From Bacteriovorax stolpii (lineage in GTDB: Bacteria; Bdellovibrionota; Bacteriovoracia; Bacteriovoracales; Bacteriovoracaceae), in contig CAMDDI010000062.1 of NCBI GenBank assembly GCA_945890905.1, positions 1 through 14,707 of the forward strand: DNA of 14,707 nt, written 5' to 3'. Of the stretch, positions 1 through 6,112 are shown in pieces. Below the pieces are notes generated by a model that saw nothing but the letters and a program-made list of their open reading frames with translations, made no database searches and was not told the origin of the DNA. Numbering within the stretch: the stretch's first letter is position 1; every line of letters begins with the position of its first letter. A program made the translations under genes and the position numbers.

Positions 1-479
1 GCGATGACTACTTTACGAGAGCCCTTATTTAAACCCCAAGCTGCTTCTACAGCGATATCTGCTCCCTCAACGCCAGATATTGCGCGGGATCCATCTGACT
101 TAGGTTCATTTGATCCCGTATTGCGAAGTCCCCAAAGCTTCCCATAGAGAGGATCAGTGGGAGCTGCAGAAGTTTGATAAATAAAATTTGGTTCAGCAAA
201 TTCAACTTCAGAAAGAGATTTTAAATCTGAGATCCCTTGCTGAGTTGCCTTAGGGGTCTTGAGTAGTAAGTACTCACCAGCAATGAGATTCATTTGCTGT
301 TTGATTTCCATACCCATAAGGGATTTTTTAGCGAGAAATCTTCCCATCTGACCAATTTTGATCTTCACCAGCACTTAACCCGAGACAGAAGGAATCTCAA
401 GGCTCAAGTGCCGACTTGCGTGAGCGGAGGAACTTAAAACTGCCAATGAAAGGGTAAGGCCTAAAGTGATCTTGCTCAT
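1..479 (-). pseudogene. Secreted S8 subtilisin-like protease, N-terminal part, interrupted by an in-frame stop
   Basis: Reading leftward from ATG 479 (SD GGGAG just upstream) gives a 34-residue segment that looks like a Sec signal peptide (MSK, hydrophobic core LGLTLSLAVL, then SSSAHA). It ends at TAA 377-375. The same frame continues without a break to the window edge. It gives VLVKIKIGQ, then an I9-propeptide-like region, then SEVEFAEPNFIYQ and DPLYGKLWGLRNTG, and ends in SRKVVIA just before the expected catalytic Asp motif. The segment VEFAEPNFIY...DPLYG..WGL.NTG is the standard propeptide/mature junction of S8 subtilases. Because both halves share one frame, a single nonsense substitution (for example CAA or GAA to TAA) explains the break. 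Alternatives are a sequencing error or restart at GTG 374, which would lack a signal peptide. The catalytic domain lies outside the window. Confidence 0.75.
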
Positions 480-654
480 GAATTCTCCCAAAAAAAGTCT
501 TATCCTTTGATGATAGAGATACTTGAAGAAATTTCATCCGAGGTAAAAAAGGCTAACGCAACCAGGCTATTCCGACGAAAACAGTTCGGATCAAAATTCC
601 TAGCTTTATCAAAATGACAAAAAAGGAGAGAATGGTACCTAAGAGGAAAAATGC
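480..654. other. Divergent intergenic region between the subtilase and the PilZ-like gene
   Basis: The region must hold the promoters of both flanking genes, but I see no strong -35/-10 pair on either strand. A short inverted repeat, TCCGA...TCGGA, lies at about 570-582 and could be an operator or chance. The right end holds a strong ribosome binding site, AAAAGGAGAG (621-630), described with the leader ORF. Confidence 0.35.
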
Positions 655-658
655 ATGA
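632..658 (+). CDS. Possible short leader ORF coupled to the PilZ-like gene
   Basis: An eight-codon ORF (MVPKRKNA) starts at ATG 632, five bases after a consensus AAGGAG (623-628). Its TGA (656-658) overlaps the ATG (655-657) of the PilZ-like gene as ATGA, the classic translational-coupling arrangement. An in-frame ATG at 614 would lengthen it to 14 residues (MTKKER added). The best Shine-Dalgarno sequence in the region therefore serves this mini-ORF. The PilZ-like start has a weaker AGAGG (642-646). It could be a real leader peptide, or the displaced true start of the downstream protein if the sequence carries a frameshift between 634 and 655. Confidence 0.35.
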   Translation: MVPKRKNA

Positions 659-1629
659 TTTATAATCGCAGTGGTCACCCCGTCGAAATTAAAAAAATTT
701 CCATTCGCCTTTGGACTCTTCGTGATGAAATCGAAGCGGCTATTGGAAGAAGAATAAAAGAATGTGAAGCTGCTGGAGTTCCTCTTTATATCGACGACAT
801 CAAACGCTTCTACAATCTCGACTTAAAACTTCCTATGACTGATCAAGATAACGTGATCCCTCTTCATGGAAAAACTAACAAAGAAGATGGTCTTGCGTCT
901 TTGATGGAATCACTGGGGGACCAGGCCAAGAGTGATGAGGCCCAGGCGAGTCAAGAGGCCACTCCCGAAACTCCTGAAGCAACTCCTCCCGTTGCAGCTG
1001 CTCCAGAAGAAGCTGCTGCTGCCCCGATTGAAACTCCTCCTGAAGAAGCCCCGAAGGCCGAAGGCGAAACACCAACCGTAGTGGCAGCATCTGTTGAGGG
1101 AGAAGCCGTCATCGCAGGCACTGAAGCTGGTGTAGATAGTGCACCAGTGATTCCAACTGAAGAGAGTAAAACTTTTAAAGAAGCCGAGGCCATCATGGCC
1201 CAACAAACTTCACAAGGTCTTGAGACTAAGAAACCTAATCCTATCCTTATGCGTCCCTATCAGAGACAAGCTCCAGACTTGGATCGCATCTCCTATGGAT
1301 TTACACTCCTGGCCGATATCAACATGGAAAATATTTTAAGCTTTACCAAAGACCGCTTCCTTCAGGGGCAATCAGTGGTGGTGGAGTTTCTCATTCCTCA
1401 AGGTTTTATGATGACCGCCGAGGTGCTTTACTGCCATCACTACGCACTTCGAAGTCGAATTATCAGTTCAACCAAACCTGATTTCCGACTGCAGTGCAAA
1501 TTCATGTTCTCTGTCCCTGGTGAGCGGGATAATTTGCGCACATTCTTAAAGTCAGTTGAGCCGACCCATATCCATAAACCCAAAGGAAAAAAAGACACTA
1601 AGAAGGCAGATGATGATTTAGGAATCTAA
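655..1629 (+). CDS. PilZ-like domain protein with long Ala/Pro/Glu linker
   Basis: This is a 324-residue cytoplasmic protein with no signal peptide or membrane span. It has three parts. A conserved-looking N-terminal module (about 1-65) contains SIRLWTLRDEIEAAIGRR. A low-complexity linker (about 85-170) is rich in Ala, Pro, Glu and Thr. The C-terminal beta-rich domain (about 198-303) resembles PilZ. It carries RPYQR (200-204), matching the RxxxR that binds cyclic di-GMP in the PilZ family. It is followed by DINMENIL (221-228) where the family has D/N-x-S-x-x-G, so the Ser and Gly are replaced. Strands around QSVVVEFLIP and FRLQCKFMFS follow, then a helix GERDNLRTFLKS. The start is supported by AGAGG at 642-646. 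A likely role is c-di-GMP-responsive or degenerate PilZ adaptor, but ligand binding is uncertain. The PilZ assignment rests on motif and strand pattern only. Confidence 0.6.
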   Translation: MIYNRSGHPVEIKKISIRLWTLRDEIEAAIGRRIKECEAAGVPLYIDDIKRFYNLDLKLPMTDQDNVIPLHGKTNKEDGLASLMESLGDQAKSDEAQASQEATPETPEATPPVAAAPEEAAAAPIETPPEEAPKAEGETPTVVAASVEGEAVIAGTEAGVDSAPVIPTEESKTFKEAEAIMAQQTSQGLETKKPNPILMRPYQRQAPDLDRISYGFTLLADINMENILSFTKDRFLQGQSVVVEFLIPQGFMMTAEVLYCHHYALRSRIISSTKPDFRLQCKFMFSVPGERDNLRTFLKSVEPTHIHKPKGKKDTKKADDDLGI

Positions 1630-1643
1630 GGGAATTGATCTCT

Positions 1644-1671
1644 TTGAAACCTTCTCCGCTTGCTTTATAAT
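1644..1671 (+). promoter_or_regulatory. Strong sigma70-type promoter predicting a leaderless mRNA
   Basis: TTGAAA (1644-1649) and a perfect TATAAT (1666-1671) are separated by 16 bases in the 48-base gap after the PilZ-like gene. Six bases follow before ATG 1678, so the expected transcription start falls on or within a base or two of the initiation codon. The bases before the ATG are pyrimidine-rich and hold no Shine-Dalgarno sequence, which fits leaderless translation. Confidence 0.6.
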
Positions 1672-1677
1672 TTCTCC

Positions 1678-2676
1678 ATGATCAAATCTTACATAAAACC
1701 GTCACTATCTAGTATTCTGGTCCTTTTCTTCTTTTTAATATTGCTTTTCTTAGGGCTCTTCGCTGAAGTCTTCGAATCACAAACTCCCGAAGTTGATATG
1801 GCCCAGATTTATGCTAATCCAGTACCGGTGAATGAAATTCAGCATCTCAAATCTTTGCGACTTACTAACAAGCAAGGAAACTTTCTCTTAGAAAATACTC
1901 ATCCTTCAGGGGACCTTCAAGGACCATGGCAGATGGTTGAGCCTCAATCCTTACGGGTCAAGTCAGAAGTCATCACCAAGATACTTGAAACTCTCAACGT
2001 GATCCGTGTAAGAAATTTCCATCCTCTTGAGCCCATTAATATTTCAAGTTTCTCTCTGGATAACCCAACTTTGAATTTGGTTTTTACTAACGAGAAAAAT
2101 AAGCAGTTTGAAATTAAAATGGGTCTCATTAATCCTATCGACAATTCCGCCTACATCAGCCTCTCATCACAAAATCAAATCTATCAAATTGACCCCCTAG
2201 AGATGGCCTTAGAGTCTTATGATCTGGCCCAATTAGTAGAGTCAAAAGTGCTGGCACTTAATATTGAGGCCCTTCTCTCTTTAGAAATCTATGGTGAAAA
2301 AGGTTTAGAGGTAAAACTACTTAAAAAAGATGATCAGTGGCTTGATCAGGCGGGAACTGTCTTGAGCACTTCAAAGGTCACCCGCTACTTTGAGCGTTTA
2401 GAAGATTTAAAAAGTTTTTCGATTCTTGAAAATCTCACTCCTGAGCAGAAAGAGGCCATGGATAGAACTATGGCTGCACCGATCTACAGCTTAAAGATCA
2501 TTACCAGTCAGGGTGTGCGAAGTTATGTGGTGGGAGAAATTAAGGGATCTATCCCTGGGCTTAATCTTCAGAACAATAGTAACTACGCTCTCTCATCTGA
2601 AGACCGTAAATCCTATGTCTTGATCGATAAGGATCAGCTAAAGATTTTTTCTGTAAAACTAAATGACCTAAAATAA
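1678..2676 (+). CDS. DUF4340-type membrane-anchored protein
   Basis: This 332-residue protein is read from ATG 1678 (MIKSYIK). A longer TTG start at 1660 is possible but would lie inside the -10 box, so I reject it. One N-terminal hydrophobic segment (about residues 9-28, LSSILVLFFFLILLFLGLFA) acts as signal anchor. The rest is a large extracytoplasmic beta-rich region with repeated pieces such as LRLTNKQGNFLLE...GPWQMVEP and VKLLKKDDQWL...LSTSKVTRYFERLEDLK. This pattern, in which residues are compared with a ligand-like phrase and then with a two-strand repeat, is typical of the DUF4340 family. That family often accompanies GldG-type ABC transporters, but none is next to it here. Its molecular function is unknown. 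It has its own promoter. The transcript probably runs to the terminator at 2946-2969. Confidence 0.7.
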   Translation: MIKSYIKPSLSSILVLFFFLILLFLGLFAEVFESQTPEVDMAQIYANPVPVNEIQHLKSLRLTNKQGNFLLENTHPSGDLQGPWQMVEPQSLRVKSEVITKILETLNVIRVRNFHPLEPINISSFSLDNPTLNLVFTNEKNKQFEIKMGLINPIDNSAYISLSSQNQIYQIDPLEMALESYDLAQLVESKVLALNIEALLSLEIYGEKGLEVKLLKKDDQWLDQAGTVLSTSKVTRYFERLEDLKSFSILENLTPEQKEAMDRTMAAPIYSLKIITSQGVRSYVVGEIKGSIPGLNLQNNSNYALSSEDRKSYVLIDKDQLKIFSVKLNDLK

Positions 2677-2679
2677 TTA

Positions 2680-2694
2680 ATTGTTCGCAGACAA
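2680..2694 (+). repeat. Left copy of a dyad repeat, ATTGTTCGCAGACAA
   Basis: The sequence is a near-perfect inverted copy (14 of 15 bases) of the block at 2914-2928. Each copy is itself a dyad, TTGT(T/C)-four bases-GACAA. It begins four bases after the DUF4340 stop codon. It could be one arm of a small inverted-repeat element, a protein-binding site, or a weak hairpin followed by ATTTTTT (2701-2707). Confidence 0.5.
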
Positions 2695-2838
2695 CTGAGG
2701 ATTTTTTAAACGTCTATATTCGATATGGTGTTTCAGTTTTAAAATCCAGCAGGCCCTTACTAAATCTAGAGGTTTTGGAGCAAAAGTATTTCTATCAATC
2801 TTGATTGATTTGAAATCTCTTTTTCTAAGGGATCTAGA
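2695..2838. other. AT-rich intergenic stretch between the dyad repeats
   Basis: No ORF of note is present on either strand here. The clearest structure is a perfect hairpin ATCAATC-TT-GATTGAT at 2794-2809, not followed by a T run. I see no recognisable RNA family and no transposase remnant. Confidence 0.4.
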
Positions 2839-2940
2839 ATGTCTTTCAGAGTTCAATTGGGAAAAGTGTTTTCTCTAAAATCAAATCAAAACAATGGCTT
2901 AAATCATCCCCATTTGTCTGCGGACAATTTAAATAATTGA
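2839..2940 (+). CDS. Possible 33-residue small protein
   Basis: ATG 2839 opens a 33-codon frame (MSFRVQLGKVFSLKSNQNNG..., ending SADNLNN) closed by TGA 2938-2940. AAGGGA (2827-2832) sits six bases before the ATG, an ideal Shine-Dalgarno distance, and a terminator begins six bases after the stop. Composition is polar and Asn-rich, with no signal peptide or membrane span. The right dyad repeat lies inside the frame, which argues for caution. I recognise no family; the ribosome binding site and tight 3' terminator are the only support. Confidence 0.3.
   Translation: MSFRVQLGKVFSLKSNQNNGLNHPHLSADNLNN
2914..2928 (-). repeat. Right copy of the dyad repeat, TTGTCTGCGGACAAT
   Basis: This is the inverted partner of 2680-2694. 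Read alone it is a perfect dyad, TTGTC-TGCG-GACAA. The pair bounds a 249-base segment, and an AAATAATT octamer occurs just outside each copy (2671-2678 and 2931-2938), like a target duplication. The flanks are AT-rich, so the octamer match could be chance. Confidence 0.5.
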
Positions 2941-2945
2941 TAAAA

Positions 2946-2969
2946 AAAAGGGCCCGTAAGGGCCCTTTT
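2946..2969. terminator. Bidirectional intrinsic terminator between plus-strand genes and rpmG
   Basis: A ten-pair stem AAAAGGGCCC / GGGCCCTTTT closes on a GTAA loop. The left side continues into an A run (2942-2949), which becomes a T run for leftward transcription. The hairpin lies two bases beyond the rpmG stop, so it should end rpmG strongly and the plus-strand transcript more weakly. Confidence 0.85.
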
Positions 2970-2971
2970 CG

Positions 2972-3148
2972 TTATTTGATTTCTTTGTGAAGTGTGTGCT
3001 TGCGAAGATTTGGATTATATTTCATTTTTTCCAAACGCTCTGGAGTCGTCTTCTTGTTTTTAGTAGTCGTATAACGAGAAGGAGTATGTCCTTCTTTTCT
3101 TGATTCAGTACATTCTAATGTAACAATAACTCGTGGTCCCTTTGCCAT
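2972..3148 (-). CDS. rpmG: Large ribosomal subunit protein bL33
   Basis: This 58-residue basic protein begins MAKGPRVIVTLECTESRKEG and continues SRYTTTKNKKTTPERLE...YNPNLRKHTLHKEIK. That is the unmistakable bL33 pattern at the family's normal length. It has one cysteine (Cys13), so it is the non-zinc type lacking the two CxxC pairs. bL33 sits near the E site of the 50S subunit. A Shine-Dalgarno GAGAGGA lies a few bases before the ATG. It is a single-gene unit: its own consensus promoter lies upstream (3192-3220), and a strong hairpin follows two bases after the stop. rpmG often sits beside rpmB or tRNA/secE genes, but not here. Confidence 0.95.
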   Translation of the reverse strand: MAKGPRVIVTLECTESRKEGHTPSRYTTTKNKKTTPERLEKMKYNPNLRKHTLHKEIK

Positions 3149-3191
3149 AACATCCTCTCGATTGGTAATTCATTTACTTAAAAGTCCACAC

Positions 3192-3220
3192 AATATAGAC
3201 TAACGCTTTAAGAGTGACAA
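3192..3220 (-). promoter_or_regulatory. Sigma70-type promoter of rpmG
   Basis: On the minus strand TTGTCA (3220-3215) and TATATT (3197-3192) are separated by exactly 17 bases, five of six matches at each box. The expected start near 3185 gives a leader of about 37 bases containing the rpmG Shine-Dalgarno sequence. Confidence 0.75.
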
Positions 3221-3250
3221 GTAGCTTCTTAACTTTTAAGGACCTCTCTA

Positions 3251-3526
3251 ATGCAAAGTGTAAATACCGATAACTGGACCTTCTGCCGCTTTATGAACGA
3301 TACCTTCCTGGCCATGATCAGCTTCGGGGCCGATCCAGAAACTATCGCTGAAGATCGCTTGGATTATTTTGTGACCGTGCTTCAAAACGAAGACACCGAA
3401 ATTTTTCAGCAGAAATTTGAGTCTTTGAGTGAGGCCTGTCTCTATCTGAACGAGAACTATGGGGATTGGACTTTCGAAGATCAAACCGCTGCAAAATCAG
3501 GTTGCTCGACCTGCGCTGCCCACTAG
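3251..3526 (+). CDS. Small acidic protein of unknown function with C-terminal CxxC
   Basis: This 91-residue protein has a well-placed ribosome binding site (AAGGA at 3238-3242, eight bases from the ATG). It is acidic and predicted soluble, with segments such as NWTFCRFMNDTFLAMISFGADPETIAEDRLDYF and helices rich in Glu. It ends in GCSTCAAH, where a CxxC pair next to a His may bind metal or form a disulfide. I recognise no family. Its stop is one base away from the stop of lplA on the other strand, so the two genes are convergent with no room for a terminator. Reading-frame quality, RBS and lack of a competing frame make it likely real. Confidence 0.7.
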   Translation: MQSVNTDNWTFCRFMNDTFLAMISFGADPETIAEDRLDYFVTVLQNEDTEIFQQKFESLSEACLYLNENYGDWTFEDQTAAKSGCSTCAAH

Positions 3527-3527
3527 C

Positions 3528-4478
3528 CTACATAATCAACTGACTATCAAGATACTGACCACTAAAATCCGGGAAAAGCTTCTCACATTCTTCAATTTTC
3601 AAAAACTCGCTCATAATCTCTTTTGCAAAACGTCCAGAGAAAGGCTCCTTGAGATGTCCTTTATAAATTAGGGCGTCCCCTTTTAGTGTCGGAATTTGAA
3701 ACTGAGGAGTCTCCCCCCAGAGCCACTCCCAACTGGTGAGGTTTCTAAAACTCTCCTGCAAAAGAGACTGTGACAGAAATGAAGAATCCAGGGTTATGGG
3801 AATGGTTTTGAGTTCATGGGCCACTAAATCGATTACATCCTGGATTTCAAAACCAAGATATCTCTCTTGAAGCGTAATCACTTTTGATCTAACGGATGCA
3901 ATAGACTTAGAATCTTTGGGGATCATGGTGTGCTTTAAGCTCTCTTCAAGTTTTGATAAATCACTACTCACTAAAAAAGTTCCGTGATGAAAAGATCCGT
4001 TCTTGGTTTGCTTGTACGCTGAACCGGAGATTTTTTTCCACTGAGACTCATCATCTTGAAGCCACAGATCATTGCGAGGAGAGATCTGCAGTTCAATATC
4101 GGCTTTAAGAAACGCTCTTCTTAAGAGTTCAGCATGTTTTTTTCGATCAACCATAGCGTCTGCTGTAATAAAGGAAAAATTTAAATTTCCCTCGTCATGA
4201 TAAACGCATCCCCCACCACTCTGTCGCCTTACCATCCAGATATTTTTCTCCACCAGATAAGGAAGATTAGTTTCCATCCAGGGATTTTGAAAGCGGCCCA
4301 TAACGACACAGGGTCGATTGATGTAGAAAAAGGCCACAGGTAAAGATCCAGCTTCACGCAGAAAAAAATCTTCTAAAGCGAGATTTAAAAATGGGTTTCG
4401 AAATGGAGAGATGAAAATTTTCAACTCACCGAACTCTGATTTGATTTCCCGATAAAGCAAGGATGACCAAAAAGACAC
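3528..4478 (-). CDS. lplA: Lipoate-protein ligase A
   Basis: The protein attaches lipoate to the lipoyl domains of 2-oxoacid dehydrogenases and the glycine-cleavage H protein, using ATP through lipoyl-AMP. Hallmarks, numbered from GTG 4478, are RRQSGGG (84-90) and VYHDEGNLNFSF (92-103). KKISGSAYKQ follows, with the expected catalytic Lys near 149, then HHGT (164-167). The C-terminal accessory domain of E. coli-type LplA is present (SWEWLWGETPQF and onwards), so this is the long two-domain form. The start is uncertain. GTG 4478 overlaps the upstream gene by 58 bases. Family length favours TTG 4424 (KIFISPF...), which overlaps the upstream TGA as TTGA. Either way the gene is translationally linked to its upstream neighbour. 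It ends one base from the 91-aa gene on the other strand. Confidence 0.92.
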   Translation of the reverse strand: MSFWSSLLYREIKSEFGELKIFISPFRNPFLNLALEDFFLREAGSLPVAFFYINRPCVVMGRFQNPWMETNLPYLVEKNIWMVRRQSGGGCVYHDEGNLNFSFITADAMVDRKKHAELLRRAFLKADIELQISPRNDLWLQDDESQWKKISGSAYKQTKNGSFHHGTFLVSSDLSKLEESLKHTMIPKDSKSIASVRSKVITLQERYLGFEIQDVIDLVAHELKTIPITLDSSFLSQSLLQESFRNLTSWEWLWGETPQFQIPTLKGDALIYKGHLKEPFSGRFAKEIMSEFLKIEECEKLFPDFSGQYLDSQLIM

Positions 4479-5854
4479 TTCTCATTGATGGTTTTTGCCA
4501 CAGAAGGTGGAACCATTTTCTCCCAACCTGGTTCATTATTAACAATCATCGAGAGAACTTTAGAAGAATAGATATGAAGAATATCTACATTCGGATGTTG
4601 AACGGTATCGATTTGCTTCATACTTTTTAAGTGATCATACAAATGCTGAAAGCCTGCTGGTACTTTTAAGTTCTCCAGGGACTCAACTTGTCCGTCTTTT
4701 GATTTGTAGGGATAAGTATATACTTTTACTCCCTCACGGAAGAGCTGGCCCAATGCTGAAAGAATACCACCTTCTACATTGTTGTACTGCTCGGTAAAAA
4801 TTTGTTGAAAGTTATAAATCCCAAGGACTAATCCAAGGTTGGGAACATTCAAACGAGCAAAGTAATTTGATAAACGGTAATACTGAGGATAATTAGTGAT
4901 TAAAACTTTTTGTCCTAGGGCCCCAAGTAGATCCACACGTGCTAGAAAATCTTCCTTGGTGATCTCTCCGTCATCGGCCTTGAGAGTCGACATGGTAATT
5001 TCAGAGATTGCTACAATATCTTTTTCATCCTTGTGAATGGACTTAGCAAAATCTTGAAGACCCGTTTTAATCATATCCACACTCACAAGTGTCGGTGGAC
5101 GATACGAGCCGCGTACAACGAGAACATCTTTCTTATAAAGGTGATCACTCGGTAATACCACATCAGCTTTTTCATCGAACATAATTGCCTGAGTCATCTC
5201 TTCCTGCAGAAGCATAAGATTCATTAAACGGTTATCAACATCTTGAAAAAGTTTTCCAGTAAAACGAATAAAATTCACTTCGATGCGAGAGGTATCAAGG
5301 TGATCCATGAGAGAGCGAATAAATGCTTCTGGACTGCGATAAAGAAAAAGTGAAGCAAAAATCAGGTTAACCCCAATAATTCCCAAAGCATCTTGTTGTA
5401 ATAGGTTCTGAGGATCCAGCATGCGCACGTGGATAACCACATCGCTGAATTCACTGCCCGAAGTATCTTGAAAACGCATTCCCATCCAGCCATGAGCTTC
5501 ATTAGTGCGTTTAAAATTCAGAGCGGCTACGGTATTAGCATAAGCAAAAAAAGCGTGATCCTTACCGCGGGAATCCCCCAGGCGCTCTTGAAGCAATTGG
5601 AATTCTTTTTCCATCATTTTTAAAAGACGGGATTCACTTACATATCGACCAGAGGTTTCTTTGCCATATATAGAATCAGAAAAAGTCATATCGTATGCTG
5701 AGATTGTTTTAGCAATGGAACCACTCGATCCGCCGGCCTGGAAAAAATGCCGGGCCACTTCTTGTCCAGCTCCGATCTCGGCGAAAGTTCCGTAGAACTT
5801 TTTAGCGAGATTGATTTTGAGTGCCTTCTGTCTCAGGGAGAGAATTTGATCCAT
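4421..5854 (-). CDS. Conserved protein of unknown function upstream of lplA
   Basis: This protein has 477 residues from ATG 5854; an in-frame TTG at 5866 would add four. It is predicted soluble and cytoplasmic, with no signal peptide. Distinctive segments are FYGTFAEIGAGQEVARHFFQAGGSSGSIAKT near the N terminus, YANTVAALNF and AHGWMGMRFQ, RIEVNFIRFTGKLFQDVDNRLMNL, and YKKDVLVVRGSYRPPTLV. A later segment is VLITNYPQYYRLSNYFARL. I recall similar long proteins in cyanobacteria and other bacteria with unreliable automatic names, so I assign no function. The conserved GAGQE and GGSSGSIAKT stretches suggest an enzyme. The gene overlaps lplA by 4 or 58 bases, pointing to a co-translated pair and possibly a lipoate-related or central-metabolism role (inference only). 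An AAAGG lies about 12 bases upstream of the ATG. Confidence 0.75.
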   Translation of the reverse strand: MDQILSLRQKALKINLAKKFYGTFAEIGAGQEVARHFFQAGGSSGSIAKTISAYDMTFSDSIYGKETSGRYVSESRLLKMMEKEFQLLQERLGDSRGKDHAFFAYANTVAALNFKRTNEAHGWMGMRFQDTSGSEFSDVVIHVRMLDPQNLLQQDALGIIGVNLIFASLFLYRSPEAFIRSLMDHLDTSRIEVNFIRFTGKLFQDVDNRLMNLMLLQEEMTQAIMFDEKADVVLPSDHLYKKDVLVVRGSYRPPTLVSVDMIKTGLQDFAKSIHKDEKDIVAISEITMSTLKADDGEITKEDFLARVDLLGALGQKVLITNYPQYYRLSNYFARLNVPNLGLVLGIYNFQQIFTEQYNNVEGGILSALGQLFREGVKVYTYPYKSKDGQVESLENLKVPAGFQHLYDHLKSMKQIDTVQHPNVDILHIYSSKVLSMIVNNEPGWEKMVPPSVAKTINEKCLFGHPCFIGKSNQSSVS

Positions 5855-5866
5855 GGATAAGTCCAA

Positions 5867-6007
5867 CCTTTAAGAACCTGATATTGCTCGATATAATCTA
5901 GAATAACACCATTTTATCCCATTCCCCAGAAAAAGCACCATAGGCTTTATTATTCTCCCCATTGGGTCGATAAGACTTATAGGAACTTTAACGATCCCGG
6001 AGATTTT
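5867..6007. other. Intergenic region between the unknown-function gene and the small membrane ORF
   Basis: This short gap must hold the promoter for the leftward unknown-function/lplA pair and, if real, one for the small rightward ORF. A leftward TATATC (5888-5893) could be a -10 box but has no convincing -35. No other structure is seen. GGAG for the small ORF lies near 5999-6002. Confidence 0.3.
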
Positions 6008-6109
6008 ATGGAATATGTAATCTTGCCTACAGTCTTTTTCTTTCTCGGTTTGACCGTACTGATGTGGAAAAACAAGGCCGAATCTTCCCTGGTAAAAATC
6101 AGAAAATAG
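6008..6109 (+). CDS. Predicted 33-residue single-span membrane protein
   Basis: ATG 6008 opens a 33-codon frame (MEYVILPTVFFFLGLTVLMW...) ending at TAG 6107-6109. Residues 3-20 are strongly hydrophobic, followed by a basic cytoplasmic-type tail (KNKAESSLVKIRK). That predicts one transmembrane helix, N-out/C-in by the positive-inside rule. GGAG lies about six bases upstream. Small single-span proteins of this size often act as accessory subunits of membrane complexes (CydX, KdpF or CcoQ type), but I see no specific match. Its stop is three bases from the pepN stop on the opposite strand, so it fills the gap exactly. Too short for routine gene calling. Confidence 0.5.
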   Translation: MEYVILPTVFFFLGLTVLMWKNKAESSLVKIRK

Positions 6110-6112
6110 ATC

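Noticed and set aside
875..1206. Three long minus-strand frames inside the PilZ-like gene
   Set aside because: They arise from the Ala/Pro/Glu-rich linker of the plus-strand gene, have repetitive composition and no ribosome binding site.
1660..1677. TTG start adding six residues to the DUF4340 protein
   Set aside because: It overlaps the perfect TATAAT box and lacks a Shine-Dalgarno sequence.
2794..2809. ATCAATC-TT-GATTGAT hairpin as a terminator
   Set aside because: The stem is AT-rich, the loop is only two bases and no T run follows directly.
3459..3671. 70-codon plus-strand frame across the 91-aa gene end and lplA
   Set aside because: It lies antisense to lplA and out of frame with the 91-aa gene, without its own RBS or protein-like composition.
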